A stretch of 64,000 nt of DNA from Neopestalotiopsis rosae (lineage: Eukaryota; Ascomycota; Sordariomycetes; Amphisphaeriales; Sporocadaceae): NCBI GenBank assembly GCA_023078685.1, contig JALGAS010000005.1:3100001-3164000 (forward strand), read 5' to 3'. Made by a program: the position numbers and the translations under genes. Below, one piece after another: positions 12,257 through 22,972 of this stretch. The notes under the pieces are model-generated. The model was given only the letters and a program-made list of their open reading frames with translations, did not search any database and was not told the origin of the DNA. How positions within the stretch are numbered: position 1 is the first letter of the stretch; each line of letters opens with the position of its first letter.

Positions 12257-13143
12257 GAACAAAATAAGGAAGAAATGGGAACACGGTGGTGGCTTGTTGC
12301 GTGTTGTATTTATTTAATAGGAATCACGATAGATAGCATATGAGACGAATAGAGATCGCTTAGGAAATGATTATCGCATTTGTTGACGACTTTTCAGGAA
12401 GGGCAATTGAACCTGATTGACTCCAGTGATGCATTCGATTTGTTTTGATGGTGGAACAAAAGCTGCGAGTGGTTCATATTGAGCCGATAGCAGCGTCAAT
12501 TCATGCAAATGAACACTGCAGATACGTGCGGATACCCGGTTATGTTTTGAGTGTTTCGAAAAGAAAGGGTGTGTCATTTCGGTAGTCAGAAGGAGAAAGA
12601 TTTCGATTCGCAGGTTCATTGGCATTGTATTTACTGTGCAGGTACGCGCTTCCCTTCCAACAACTGGTAACAAACTTCACGGAAAAGATTTAGCCTCATG
12701 GCCGTTTAAGCAAACCACCAAATGCACCGACAGATCGCCAAGAGCAAACAATCCTACAACATTCACCACTCGAAATGAAACCAAGTTCCAAAGACACACT
12801 CAACTTATACGAACACTAGCCTTGTACCATTAACGGGGCAATTTGAGTACAAGTATATCAATGCTTGATTTCACATTATAAAAGTCCCGTGTTTTGCTCA
12901 GATATACTGATTAAAATCTCAAAAAGAATATATACAAATTTAAATGAAGCTTTGGCTGCAGCCACACCTCTAAACCCCCACAACAAGGTTCGAGTCTTGC
13001 CCAGATCTTGATCTCTCTCTTCTAGCCATAGTCTCAACTTTTCCAATTGTATTTTCCAAGAAAATGATATTTACAAAAAGTGTTCCACTCGAAAGATTGC
13101 GAATCTTAAACCCATGGACGCGTATACGACACTGGAGAGTCGC
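12257..13143. other. Convergent intergenic region (3' flanks)
   Basis: Between the 3' ends of the aldolase (+) and pectate lyase (-). It is AT-rich near 12300 and 12840-13080, consistent with 3' UTRs and polyadenylation regions. No gene or RNA was recognised. A GGTTCGAGTC string near 12988 looks like a tRNA T-arm but has no matching cloverleaf around it. Confidence 0.5.
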
Positions 13144-14118
13144 TTACAGAGTCTGACCGGCGGAGCTGGTGACGGAGCTGACAACGTTGGCAGAGCCGAG
13201 GGGCGTGATGGTGTCGTAGGGGAAGGAGCTGGCGGTGAGGGTGCCGGCCTCGGCGTCGTTCTCGGAGTCGCCCAGGTCGACGTCGTCGACGGAGGCGTAG
13301 CCGATCTCGTCCGAGTCGGCCGACTCGATGGCCTTGGTGGCGCAGTTGGCGAAGACGGAGCTCTCGATGAAGACCTGGGCGCCCATGCGGGTGTTGACGC
13401 CGGTGCCGAGGGCGCCGTCCCAGTAGTTGTTGACAATGTGCACGGTGCCGAAGCGGACCGAGGGCTGGCGCGAGTTGATGTTCTTCCAGTAGTTGTTGGC
13501 GTAGGTGACGTGCAGGGTGCCCGTGTCCTCGTCGGCGTTGCTGTCCGAGTGGCCGACGAGCGAGGCCTTGTAGTGGTCGTGCAGGTACGTGTTGGAGACG
13601 GTCACGTACTCGGAGGCGTGCGTGATGTCGAGCAGGCCGTCGTAGTAGTCCTTGCCGTTGTCCAGGTCGGAGGACAGGTCGCAGTGGTCGACCCAGACGT
13701 TCTCGGACGCCTGGATGCCAATGGCGTCACCGTTGTCGGCCACGACCTTGGAGATCTTGAGGTTACGCAGAATGACGTTGCTGACGTCCTTGACGTACAG
13801 GCCGACGCCCTCGATGGAGCTGCCCGACTCTCCGTAGATGGTCTTGTCGGAGCCGACGCGGATCTTGGCCGAGCCCGAGAGAGCACCGGAGACGATGATG
13901 GTGTAGGGGTCGTCGCTCTCGGCGTAGGTGGTCAGGTCGTCAACCGAGGTGACGGTGACGGTCTCACCGGCGGCACCACCAGTGGTTCCGCCGTTCTGAG
14001 TACAGTAACCAACATCGCAAGCATCGGTGGCGGCACGCTTGGCGATGGCGTTCTTGAGGTTGGTGGGAGTGGCCGAGGCAAGGGTTGCCAGGAGCGCAGC
14101 TGCGGCGGTGAACTTCAT
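13144..14118 (-). CDS. Secreted pectate lyase, polysaccharide lyase family 1 (single exon)
   Basis: A 324-residue extracellular enzyme expected to cleave de-esterified pectin (polygalacturonate) by Ca2+-dependent beta-elimination. Residues 1-17 form a signal peptide, with a Lys-Arg possible Kex2 site at 27-28. The parallel beta-helix core carries the family signatures: Asp131 in DNGDAIGI, the WVDHCDLSSD motif at 142-151, Asp160 and Asp164 in YYDGLLD (Ca2+ site), and the catalytic-region Arg217 and Arg222 in SRQPSVRFG. Length is normal for fungal PL1 and the frame is intact. C-ending codons dominate and create a 339-codon shadow frame on the other strand. A TATA box lies 176 nt upstream of the ATG. 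Pectin lyase is less likely, because the Ca2+-binding Asp residues of pectate lyases are present. Confidence 0.93.
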   Translation of the reverse strand: MKFTAAAALLATLASATPTNLKNAIAKRAATDACDVGYCTQNGGTTGGAAGETVTVTSVDDLTTYAESDDPYTIIVSGALSGSAKIRVGSDKTIYGESGSSIEGVGLYVKDVSNVILRNLKISKVVADNGDAIGIQASENVWVDHCDLSSDLDNGKDYYDGLLDITHASEYVTVSNTYLHDHYKASLVGHSDSNADEDTGTLHVTYANNYWKNINSRQPSVRFGTVHIVNNYWDGALGTGVNTRMGAQVFIESSVFANCATKAIESADSDEIGYASVDDVDLGDSENDAEAGTLTASSFPYDTITPLGSANVVSSVTSSAGQTL

Positions 14119-16394
14119 TTTGATAACTTGTAGTTTGAAAGAAAGACTCGCGGCTTGCGCTGAGAAAGAATGTGTATAAGACTCGTTGAAGTGAGTTTTA
14201 AAGAAGAAGTAAAGAATGAACAGAGGTCAACTGTGAGATTGGCTGAAGAACAAAAGGAAGAATCATGACGAATAGTGAAGAGATCACCGTCGTCTTATAC
14301 ACATATGATCGGGACATTTTCTTTTGCCATTGGTCTTGGCTTCATTCCCAAAAGGAGCAGACTTGTTTGTTCAACATGGGTCCCATTTGTTCCACCACTC
14401 AGGGGTGGTTGACATAGGATGATCGACTGTGATGAGAGTCAGGGTGCGGCGTGGATCTTGCCAAGTCTTTTGAAATATATTCACCACGTTGACTTGCCTC
14501 GCCCTACCCAAGCTACCCTACGATATACAACATGGCCAAGCGGCTAGTTGCATCAAGGCCCTCTTTGCCTCTTCATGGGTTGGATTGGTCTGGTGTACTA
14601 TGTACGTAGTTGGAGAGAGAACGTCTCTTCCCTGCAGAAATCACGGCCGAAAAGAGTATAATATGGTTCATCACAGACTGCATGCAGGATAGATGCATAC
14701 AAACAACCCATGCGCCAGGCACGCAGGCGCCAGGCTTACCCCATCAAAATCACCCCCGGGGCTTACGAATCTATCTCCGCTTGTTGTTTTGCGGCTGACG
14801 GTCTTGCTCGGGGCTACCGCTGCTATGGGAATAATACCACCTACTACCGCATCGGCTCTTTCGGTGTGTGGTAGAGTAGTGGAATTCTAGTGGACTCGAG
14901 TGGGACCCTCCACCAGAGGAAAAGAAGAAAAAAACTACGATTAATATCAAATACCAGGCCTTATGCGTCGAAGTCTCCGAGATGGGCTTAGAGGGCTTTT
15001 GGATGGACGACGTTGGAACAAAGTCTTGGCAGCGCCTCTAGCCCGGGTTTAATCCCTGCGTAGCATCCCCAGATAAACGAACCTGTGGGATTCGGCCCCA
15101 TTATTACGGTAAGGGGTCGAAGGGGGGTTCCTATTTCTGAAACAACTTTGCTAATAATGTTTCGGTATCTTCCAGGCGGCTCCGTCGCTAGAGAAGGGCA
15201 ATGATGGGCGCTCTCCAAGATCTCTGATGGACGAGATCGGATGATAATCGGGCGGCGGAATGACGAAAGAAGTCAAGTGCGTCTCCATGTACGTAGGTGC
15301 TGTCGTGCACGATTGTTTTGAGACATGAGTGTTCAGCGACATATCCAAAAGCCGGATGGCTTTGAAGTCCAGAGATTGAGCAAACGAGCCCAGCCATGTG
15401 CACCACAGAGTCGAAATGTCATTCAAGATGAACTTGGAAAATGTCATTAGAGAGCAGAACACATGATCTATCTCCCTGCTTTCTCTTTTCTCGTGTTGTA
15501 GCACAGATCAAGTCCAGCAACCAAAATGTCCATGTCGTCACGAGAGCCAGTTCATGGGTATACGTAGAGGCCAACCTGAATTTAGGGGATGGATGCAACG
15601 CGTTCATCTCCAGCGATTGCTTGGCTGTATCGAAGAAAAAGCAAAGGAGACAAACGAGTCAAGAGTTATTCCATATTTCGTGTTTCAACTCCGGCCGAGG
15701 AGCCGGCTTGGCAACAGCTAAGAAGATGCCTTTTTGGAGCCTCCTTTTGGCTGGCTTTCCGCTCGATCAAAGTCAACTTCGTCAAAGTATGCGAGGCTGT
15801 CAATTCAGATGAAAAAAGTTCGTTCACGTCACCGGGTTCAACCTGGCGGGAATCAATTTCACCGTCTGTGAGAGACTTTATGCTTGGCGAAATTCCCGCC
15901 TGTAAGGGGCAGAGTTGAATATAATGGAGAAGCAAGCACCCGCGCGTATTCGTATCAATGCCCAAGCTTCACATCACAACAATTTATCGATCACACATCT
16001 ACACACAAATACACGATCCCCCATGGTCAATGCAAAGAAAAGGCCGAAAACTCCTACACGGCCGAGTTGAGAAATGTGACGATAATATTTCCGCTATTTC
16101 CGCCATATTTGTTCAACCCGAAAGCGACAGACTCCATTTACGTCCGAGGAGCAAAAAATCCTCTTCTCGTCAGTTGCTCCCTAGCTCCGAGTTGTGGGTA
16201 TTGTCCCAACTCCCACGCTCCATCCAGAAATTAAACCACATGATATCCACCTGCCCGCCCCAATCCAATATAATAAATGTTCCGCTGAGTTAATCATACA
16301 AGAATAGACAGAAACGCCTCGAGATCCGGCTCATATGGACCCACACATCAATGAACCGACCAACCAACCAAAAACATGAATGTCCCATTATTGT
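14119..16394. other. Intergenic: pectate lyase promoter and unassigned DNA
   Basis: The first few hundred bases are the pectate lyase promoter (TATA at 14294-14299, minus strand). The rest holds only short overlapping ORFs, the largest 123 codons, with no recognisable domain or conserved pattern. Confidence 0.5.
14294..14299 (-). promoter_or_regulatory. TATA box of the pectate lyase gene
   Basis: The minus strand reads TATAAG in a GTGTATAAGACG context, 176 nt upstream of the ATG. This is a typical distance for inducible secreted-enzyme genes in filamentous fungi. A second weaker TTATACA lies closer to the gene at about 14175. Confidence 0.45.
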
Positions 16395-16706
16395 TCAACG
16401 CGCACAATAACAACACCTCATGCCATACTGCGCATACGTCCCGACGATGAAGCGCTTGCACTGGTGCTTGTCGCACTTTCTCGACTCGTGGCGCATGTAC
16501 TCGGTGGTGTCGGTCATGATGCTGAACTTTTTCTTGCCGCTCGCCGCGGGGAGCTCCTTGCCGTCGAGGGGCTGGCCGCACAGCTCGCACACGTTGAGCA
16601 TGTAGAAGCAGTGGCTGTCGAGGTTGTACTGCGGGTCCTTTTTCCTCAGGTCCTCGGCGTTCTTGAAAAAGGTCCGCTGATAATAGGGCAGCGCGCTGGT
16701 GGACAT
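16395..16706 (-). CDS. Small cysteine-rich protein, possibly zinc-binding, function unknown
   Basis: A 103-residue single-exon frame; no named family recognised. Cysteines are at 33, 40, 43, 78, 83, 98, 99 and 101, with His at 32, 73 and 81. These form a CELCG knuckle (40-44), a KCDKHQC segment (77-83) and a CCYC tail (98-101), which together could coordinate one or two zinc ions. No signal peptide or membrane segment, so probably nuclear or cytosolic. Support for a real gene: even Cys spacing, C-ending codon preference and an ATG start in an acceptable context. It stands alone, about 2.2 kb from CCZ1 and 2.3 kb from the pectate lyase. Longer alternatives with upstream exons cannot be excluded. 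Confidence 0.55.
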   Translation of the reverse strand: MSTSALPYYQRTFFKNAEDLRKKDPQYNLDSHCFYMLNVCELCGQPLDGKELPAASGKKKFSIMTDTTEYMRHESRKCDKHQCKRFIVGTYAQYGMRCCYCAR

Positions 16707-18881
16707 TACATTGCCCTTCCCTTTCTTCTCTTCTTTATTTTTGTGTTATGTCCTCTGCAGCCTTGGAGTCTTGTTGGAAGGATCAAAGCAGATTCTAGTG
16801 CCCGCTAGTTGCGCACAGATTCTTTATTATTCCTGTTTCCATGTGAGTTCGGTATTCATGAGCAGTCTTGGGTCTGGAGACTGACCTCTCTTTCTTTTCT
16901 ATTATGCGTGTAAGAGCAGGCGCGATTTCCTGTTGTTACAAACGCTGCGTGGGTATGCTCAAGAAGACTTCGACACCCATCTACAATGAACTTCAAAGGT
17001 CACGTCAGGTACACATGGCCCTTCAGGAGGCTTTTATTTCATGTTCATCGATCGAGTGAGAGAAGCGATACCTCAATCCAAGTATACATTGCCCCCCTCT
17101 CGGGCCACCAAATAAAGGGTCATACGTCGGGCCACCTCTCCCCCTTCGATATGGCTCAACGACCACGAGTGAGGAGGTAGGTTGGAGTGAGCAAGAGGAG
17201 GGAGGCAGCGATCGCGCTCGGCCATTGGGACCAGAACCTACGCACCGGTTGCCCTGCTTGTGAAAAGAAGCCGAGGAGCCACCTTTCGCCATCGGCTTCG
17301 TGGCCCCTGGAAACTGAGTAGCGAGGAGAGCTGAACCAATCGCAGACACCCGTCTCATAGTCCTATATCGGGCACACTTTCTCCTTGATGTGCTGGCGGT
17401 TTTGTTATGGCCGACGAGAGAGCTGTTGCGAGGATTTCAGGTAGCAAAAAGCCGGACGATGGAATATTTCTCCCGACCAGTCACTGCCCGACGTCTTTTT
17501 TCGGGTGAATATTATGCTGCAAGGTCCTGCAGCTATGACAGACAGTCTGCAGCATACCGTGACGGGGTAACTTGAGCTAGAGGGGCAGCATCGCGCTTGG
17601 GTGGGTGACCCACGGGAAGGGCCTCGGCCGTCAAGCGTGCGGAGTATATGACTTGGGTAAGTAAGGTAACAAGAGATCTGGGGTAAGATATCCACGGCTA
17701 CTGCATATTCGAAGTGAAAGGGGCAGAAATAACATGTGGTAAGCATGGGGGCGGGAGAAGAATCCCAGGTCTTTTCTTTAAAAAATGGCCCGAAGTAACG
17801 TCGATACTTTGGTCTTGCATGAGATTTCGACGACATGATTTGCATGCATGGATTTTGCAGGGCCACTCAAAGCACGAGCGTCGTCCGTTGTTGTCTGTTT
17901 GCCGAATGCATCGTGGCGCAGAGTAATTGCACATTCATTCTTACGGCAAGGCAAAGATAAACCGAGTGTGTCCTTCTGCCTTGCCGAATGATACAGCAAC
18001 AACACAAGCAAGACTTACAAAAAGTGCTGTTTGTTGTTCCACTCGATCGCAAAACAAAGCACACGGCGCCATATCGCATTGGCAACGTCGATGTCGCGAG
18101 ATCTGTGTAATATGATAAGAGGGGCCGGGTGCATCCCCGACATTGCGTGGTGTGCTACACAAAATGCGGTAAGGCCAAAGACGGCCTCGAAAGAAAGAGG
18201 GCCCGACCGGCTACATACATGCCATAATGATGGAAACGGTGATGAGGAGCGGCAAGTGCAAGTATCCAGTCTGGTAGAGTAAACACCGAGTCGTCCCATC
18301 TTTCTCATTGATCTCTTGCGTCGCCAAGGACGGTCACTGTACTTTTCAACCAAGCAAAGAATAACACGTGTACTCTGTAGATGCAAATATCTCTTGGGCG
18401 CAAAAGCTCTAGAATCAATACATCTCACTCCATGGCCAAGTAGGTAGCTGAAGTGGGCAGAATCAAGTTTCCCCAAAGGATGTCAATTGCGAGTGACGGC
18501 AAGGATCGGCTATAGCCGCTTGACCCAGCATCTGCAGGGCGGCGTGGGGTGCCCAATCGAGATACAGCAGGAGCATTGCAGAATAGTTGTAATATTTTGC
18601 TGTCAAGAATATTGGCATCGTCGGCCGAGTCAATCAAAAAGAAGGAGAAACAACTCCAGCCTATGAACAAGAATGGCAAAGGATATGATTGAATACCTGC
18701 CGACGTCATGGCTCGACAAAGGAAGAGAATGTATCAATATCTGACCAGAGGCCGAAACTACGAGCTAAAACTCACTCTCTTTGGTTTCCTGTGCAAAAGG
18801 GTACCTGAACTGTCTCCTCTATCGATACTCTGCCGATTATCCCATGGATCCAAAACATCCGTGAAAGCACCCTACGTCAAC
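16707..18881. other. Intergenic with a 5S-like remnant
   Basis: Contains the 5S-rRNA-like segment listed separately (17571-17640). Other open frames are short and mutually overlapping. No protein gene was recognised. Confidence 0.5.
17571..17640 (+). rRNA. Possible 5S rRNA remnant (3' two thirds), likely a pseudogene
   Basis: The segment CTTGGGTGGGTGACC, followed by ACGGGAAGGGCCTCGG, resembles the box C and 3' half of eukaryotic 5S rRNA. A TTGAGC lies 31 nt before GGGTGACC, where 5S genes have TTAAGC about 33 nt before it. The expected 5' third is not recognisable and no T-run terminator follows, so an inactive relic is likelier than a working gene. Filamentous ascomycetes disperse 5S copies and pseudocopies through the genome. 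Confidence 0.33.
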
Positions 18882-21458
18882 TTACTGGGCCAGACTCAGC
18901 AAGTCCTCAATATACCTCTTTGTGTCAACGCCTATACCCTGGGCCAATCTACTGGCACCATCCATCCAACCCTCTCTTCCCTCCGAGATCTGGCTCAGGC
19001 TGCTAGTTCTTCTTGACACACCCTCGCCTGCTCGACGGATTAGGAAGATCTCTTTGCTGACCTTGAGCCTCCTGCCCTTGCGGTTTTGCTGACCCGCCTC
19101 ACGTAGTGTGGGAGCGCCCCCAGATTGCGCTTCACCACTTCCCGTAGTCGCAACATTTTCAGTCGCAGCAGAATCGATGCTCGGGAAAGCGCTATTTGAT
19201 GAATCAGCTGTTGAGTTGGAGAACTCGGAGTCTTGGCTGTTCTCTCCTGGCAACGAAGGCGGTGCCTTGGCCTCTCCGCTTGAAGACGTTGTATTTTCCC
19301 GACTCTCCAGGACCCGCGTCCATACGACCCACCAGCCTCGACTTGTCTTGGACGTTCGTTCGAGTTCGCTGTGATCTTCTCGTGTCCCGCCATAAGTCTG
19401 CAGCATCTGCATGTGCGTACTGAGCGCCTCTAACCTAGACCAGGTGGTCTGCTGCCTTGTTTCTGGCCTCACCAACGGTATTGGGTCCGGAATACTAGGA
19501 ATAGTAGAATGAATTATTAGAGACTTTGGATCCCATATCAAGTCAAAAATGTGACTCGCTTTTGCCCCAGCGTCAGGCTTTCCAGGTCGATACAATGTTG
19601 ATGAAGCTAGTGGCTTCCGTAGTGGCTCGAGTTGGTGGTGCAGCGATTTATAGAGGCTGTCCCAAGCCAACGAGTCGGTTCGGTTCTCAAACAAAAAGGT
19701 ATAAATAAACGGCTTGCTGACATAAACCACCACTCGCATTCGCTTCGTCTTGTTGCGATCCTGGCTGTCAAAATTTGCATTGCTGTCCATGGGATTCTTT
19801 CGTCCTGATTTGGTGGCCCGAAGCTCATGGTCCCCACTGCCCAGATCCTGGGTCTTTTCTGCTTCAGAAAGATCGTGTGCTTCCTTTTCCAGCTCCACTG
19901 TCAGCGTCCTCAATCGTGTGCGGGATTCGAGCTGTTCTTGGTCAGAGTCGGCACTATCGACACTGCCGTCGTCGTCAACGTCTCCCTGAAGACCAATCAG
20001 AAAATGACCTGCTGCCTCTTTGGCACTTTGCCGAGATGAGCTTCTAGCTTCAATCTTGGGCCTGACCGGTGGTTCGTCATTCTTAACAGCAGGGCTGGAT
20101 TCAGCGTTTGTCGAAGGATCAGAGCTTCCCAGCGACCAATGTGTGCCATATCCTAGTTTCAGGTAGCTGACGAATTTACTAGCACCACTGACGTCTGCGG
20201 TGTCCTTGCTGTCGTCCTGAGAATCTTGTCCTGCGGAGGAATCGTGATTTTGGGTTGCATTACCCTTTGCACCATTCGTCTCTTCCGACTTTGATTTCAT
20301 GTGATCATGGTTGCTCACACATTTGTGCCGTTGCCGCCGTGTCTTGGTTCTCGTCGAAGTAGGACTTTCCTTTACGCCATATGCGTCTTCTCCCCAAGTG
20401 TAGATGTCCTCCATCCATCGCGTGAGATCGCGTAGCGAATGTCTAGACAAGGCGCCCACGCCTAGGAATATGGCACCATCCTCAGCACCAGGCTCTTCTC
20501 CGGTGCCAATCCATGTATTAGATAGTTGTCGGCCCACGCCGTCATCTTCGGAAATTTTTTCGGGATCGGCTTCGCCAAATTTGGACACGACCAAGTCCAC
20601 AAGTCCTTCGACTCGATCGACAAATCCTTCGAGTACTTCACGTTCTCCGCTGCCTCGATCTTCCTCACCGACACCGACACCCAGTTCTCCGCACGACGCG
20701 ACCTTGATGCCTCCGAAAACGGAACAGGCCGGGTTGCCATGGAGCATAACGTTCCAGGTCGACAGAAACAGGTCCCAGTATCGACTCAACAAGGTCACAA
20801 ACTTTGACCTCTTTGACCGTACAAATAGAGCACTAAGGGATGCCGCATGGTGTAAGAGGAAGGTCGAGTGAGCTCGTAGCAGATCCTGCAAAAGGAGCGC
20901 CGCCGGCTTCAGCTCTCGCGCAGAGTATTCGACGTTTTCGGGGTCGTCATCGTTGACGGAGCCGCCTAGCCTTGGCGGGAGTGGAAGCTTGGTAAGGTCG
21001 ATCGACTGGACACATGACAAGTTAGTTCACAAGACATGATACGCATTTCCCCCAATAAGCTTGGTGGTGCGACTTACAGCCAGAATCCACCAACCCGGCT
21101 CCAATTCCCTGAGGACAACCCGTGCCTTTTGCGTCTCAATCACATCGACGGGTTTTCCTCCAGCGAATCCGCGCCCGAATTCGACCATGCCCTGGGCAAG
21201 ACCAATCTGTCGTAATCGCTCGTTGCGCTCATCCTGCGAAAGAGCCTCCGTGGGTCGCGCCTTGGATCCGCGGTGTCGTTTTCGCGCCGGATTCTGCAGC
21301 TGCTGCGTCTGCGAGCTCACCGAGGCGTAGTAGACAATCTGGTCGTCAATGGTCTCGTCGGTGGCGCCCAGAGAAGGGTTAAAGATGGCCAGAAACCCTA
21401 GCTGCGCCGGTACGACGACATTGCCACCTGGCTGGGTCGCCGTGGAAGAGGGCGTCAT
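18882..21458 (-). CDS. CCZ1: CCZ1 homologue, subunit of the Mon1-Ccz1 Rab7 GEF (2 exons)
   Basis: In known systems Ccz1 pairs with Mon1 to activate Ypt7/Rab7 on late endosomes, autophagosomes and vacuoles. Exons 21078-21458 and 18882-21005, split by a 72-nt intron with a CTAAC branch site, encode 834 residues. The N-terminal longin-type domain begins LGFLAIFNPSLGATDETIDD and includes DQIVYYAS and the WWILA|SIDLTKLP junction. The conserved core continues with SRYWDLFLSTWNVMLHGNP and an acidic GELGVGVGEEDRGSG loop. Long low-complexity inserts rich in Ser, Asp and Glu (about residues 300-560) separate it from the C-terminal domain ending EDLLSLAQ. Such inserts are usual in fungal Ccz1. No transmembrane segment is present. 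The frame is intact. Confidence 0.88.
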
Positions 21459-22972
21459 TGCGGCTCGAAAGCGCAGAGGGCGGGAGACATGCAGAACGCG
21501 CCGGGGCCGTCTACGGCAATGGCGATGGGGACAGGCGTAACTCGGACGCCTGACAACTACTTGAGTTACCTACCTAGGTAAGCTGCTCAAGTGCCGCCAA
21601 AGGAGACTGACTTGGATCGCCTCAAAGTGTGTAAACTCACGAGACATGCAAGAGTCACGGAACAGTTCAGGAAGAAGCGAAAGCAGCAAGTATATCACTT
21701 ATTGGGAAATCGGAAACAGCAAGAGAAGGGAAAAGGACTGACAACTGGGATGGATTCCCAGGTCCCTCTTAGCGGGGTTGCAACCAGCTGCGTCAGACTG
21801 ACTTGTACGTGCTTGCTTCTGAGGTACAACTGATTGGCCCGCAGTGGGCATACATCGGGATCTGATCTTGGCCCCTACGTACATGGTAAATTGGATTATT
21901 GTACAATCAAAACCCGCGACAACCACTGTGGAAATCCATGCCCTCCACCAAGCAAGGTGGAAAAAGCAAAGCTATAGTGTGCATAGCGAGGCCTCAAATC
22001 GTCGATGACTGCTGCTGCATGCATCCCTATGGCAGCCCGGACCACAGCTCCTCCCCCGGCTTGCCTGCCAACCCGCTTAGTGACCCTAGAGGCTCTCGGG
22101 TGGGGCGCTCGAGCGATCGGGCTGTTGCAGCGATGATCGTTCTTAACAGGCATCGCGATCCCCTTTCTGGCTCAAGAACGGAGCACAAGTTCCAACAAGG
22201 CTAATGAGGCTGGGTCAAGCAGGCAAGCTATGCCAGAGCTAGGACTCAGCTGTCACGACTCAGTATGCATTTTCAGGTGAGAGTTTATTTTCATGGTCCA
22301 GAATGCGGTCTTTTTCTCTTTTCCCATGTTCATTCCTGCAAGTGGTTGTTGCTGACTGTTGGTTTTGCCCTTGGTACAAAAATCAATTAACTATGGTTTT
22401 ATGCCGAAATAAAAACACGGCACTTCTGCAGGCCCGATTTATGGTTCGATGGCCGCATGAATTTAGCTATGACCGCAAAAAGGCTCTTGCAAATTTCATC
22501 TTCCCCTTCTACTGTCGAAACGAAAATTGTTCGTCAGCTTGCCACGGGGAGCCGTATAAGTACAATATGTTTGCTGTAAACTCCTGTCTCTCTTTTGACG
22601 CCTTTTTCCATGCAGCTGAAAATTGACCATTGGTCGTCTGGAAATGGAGTGGGCTTGCCGAATTTGACCAGGCTAGGTCAAGATGTTTTGACCTTTCGAG
22701 ATGTAACGATGATACAGCTGTGTCGGGCTGAACATGAAGCACTGTTTGGCATTGTGCTCGCTCCGACGCAGCTTCTCTTGGGACTAAGCAGCCTATCCAA
22801 GGACCTATCCTGAGCCATGGTACTGTGCTAGATCGTGGTCTCGCCCATGAATGCATCTCAAAGCAATAAACTCCGTGCCCCATGTCGTAATAAGAATTCA
22901 TGTATGAACAAACGGTGACGGACGCATTTTCCGTTAGAATTGGCTTCTTTCGTGGACGGCTAAATTCCCTCC
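21459..22972. other. Intergenic: CCZ1 promoter and Flc 3' flank
   Basis: Promoter side of CCZ1 and the 3' side of the Flc-family gene. It includes the palindromic ACCTACCTAGGT near 21570. A 164-codon minus frame (22509-23003) overlaps the last Flc exon and shows no protein-like composition. No other gene recognised. Confidence 0.5.

Noticed and set aside
12950..13010. tRNA-like GGTTCGAGTC string
   Set aside because: No acceptor, D or anticodon arm can be folded around it.
13114..14133. 339-codon plus-strand frame opposite the pectate lyase
   Set aside because: Composition is dominated by Val, Gly and Asp, as expected from reading C-ending codons of the real gene backwards; no domain, and the pectate lyase on the other strand has all its motifs.
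15820..15850. CCGGGTTCAACCTGG, resembling a tRNA T-arm
   Set aside because: Simple palindrome without the rest of a cloverleaf.
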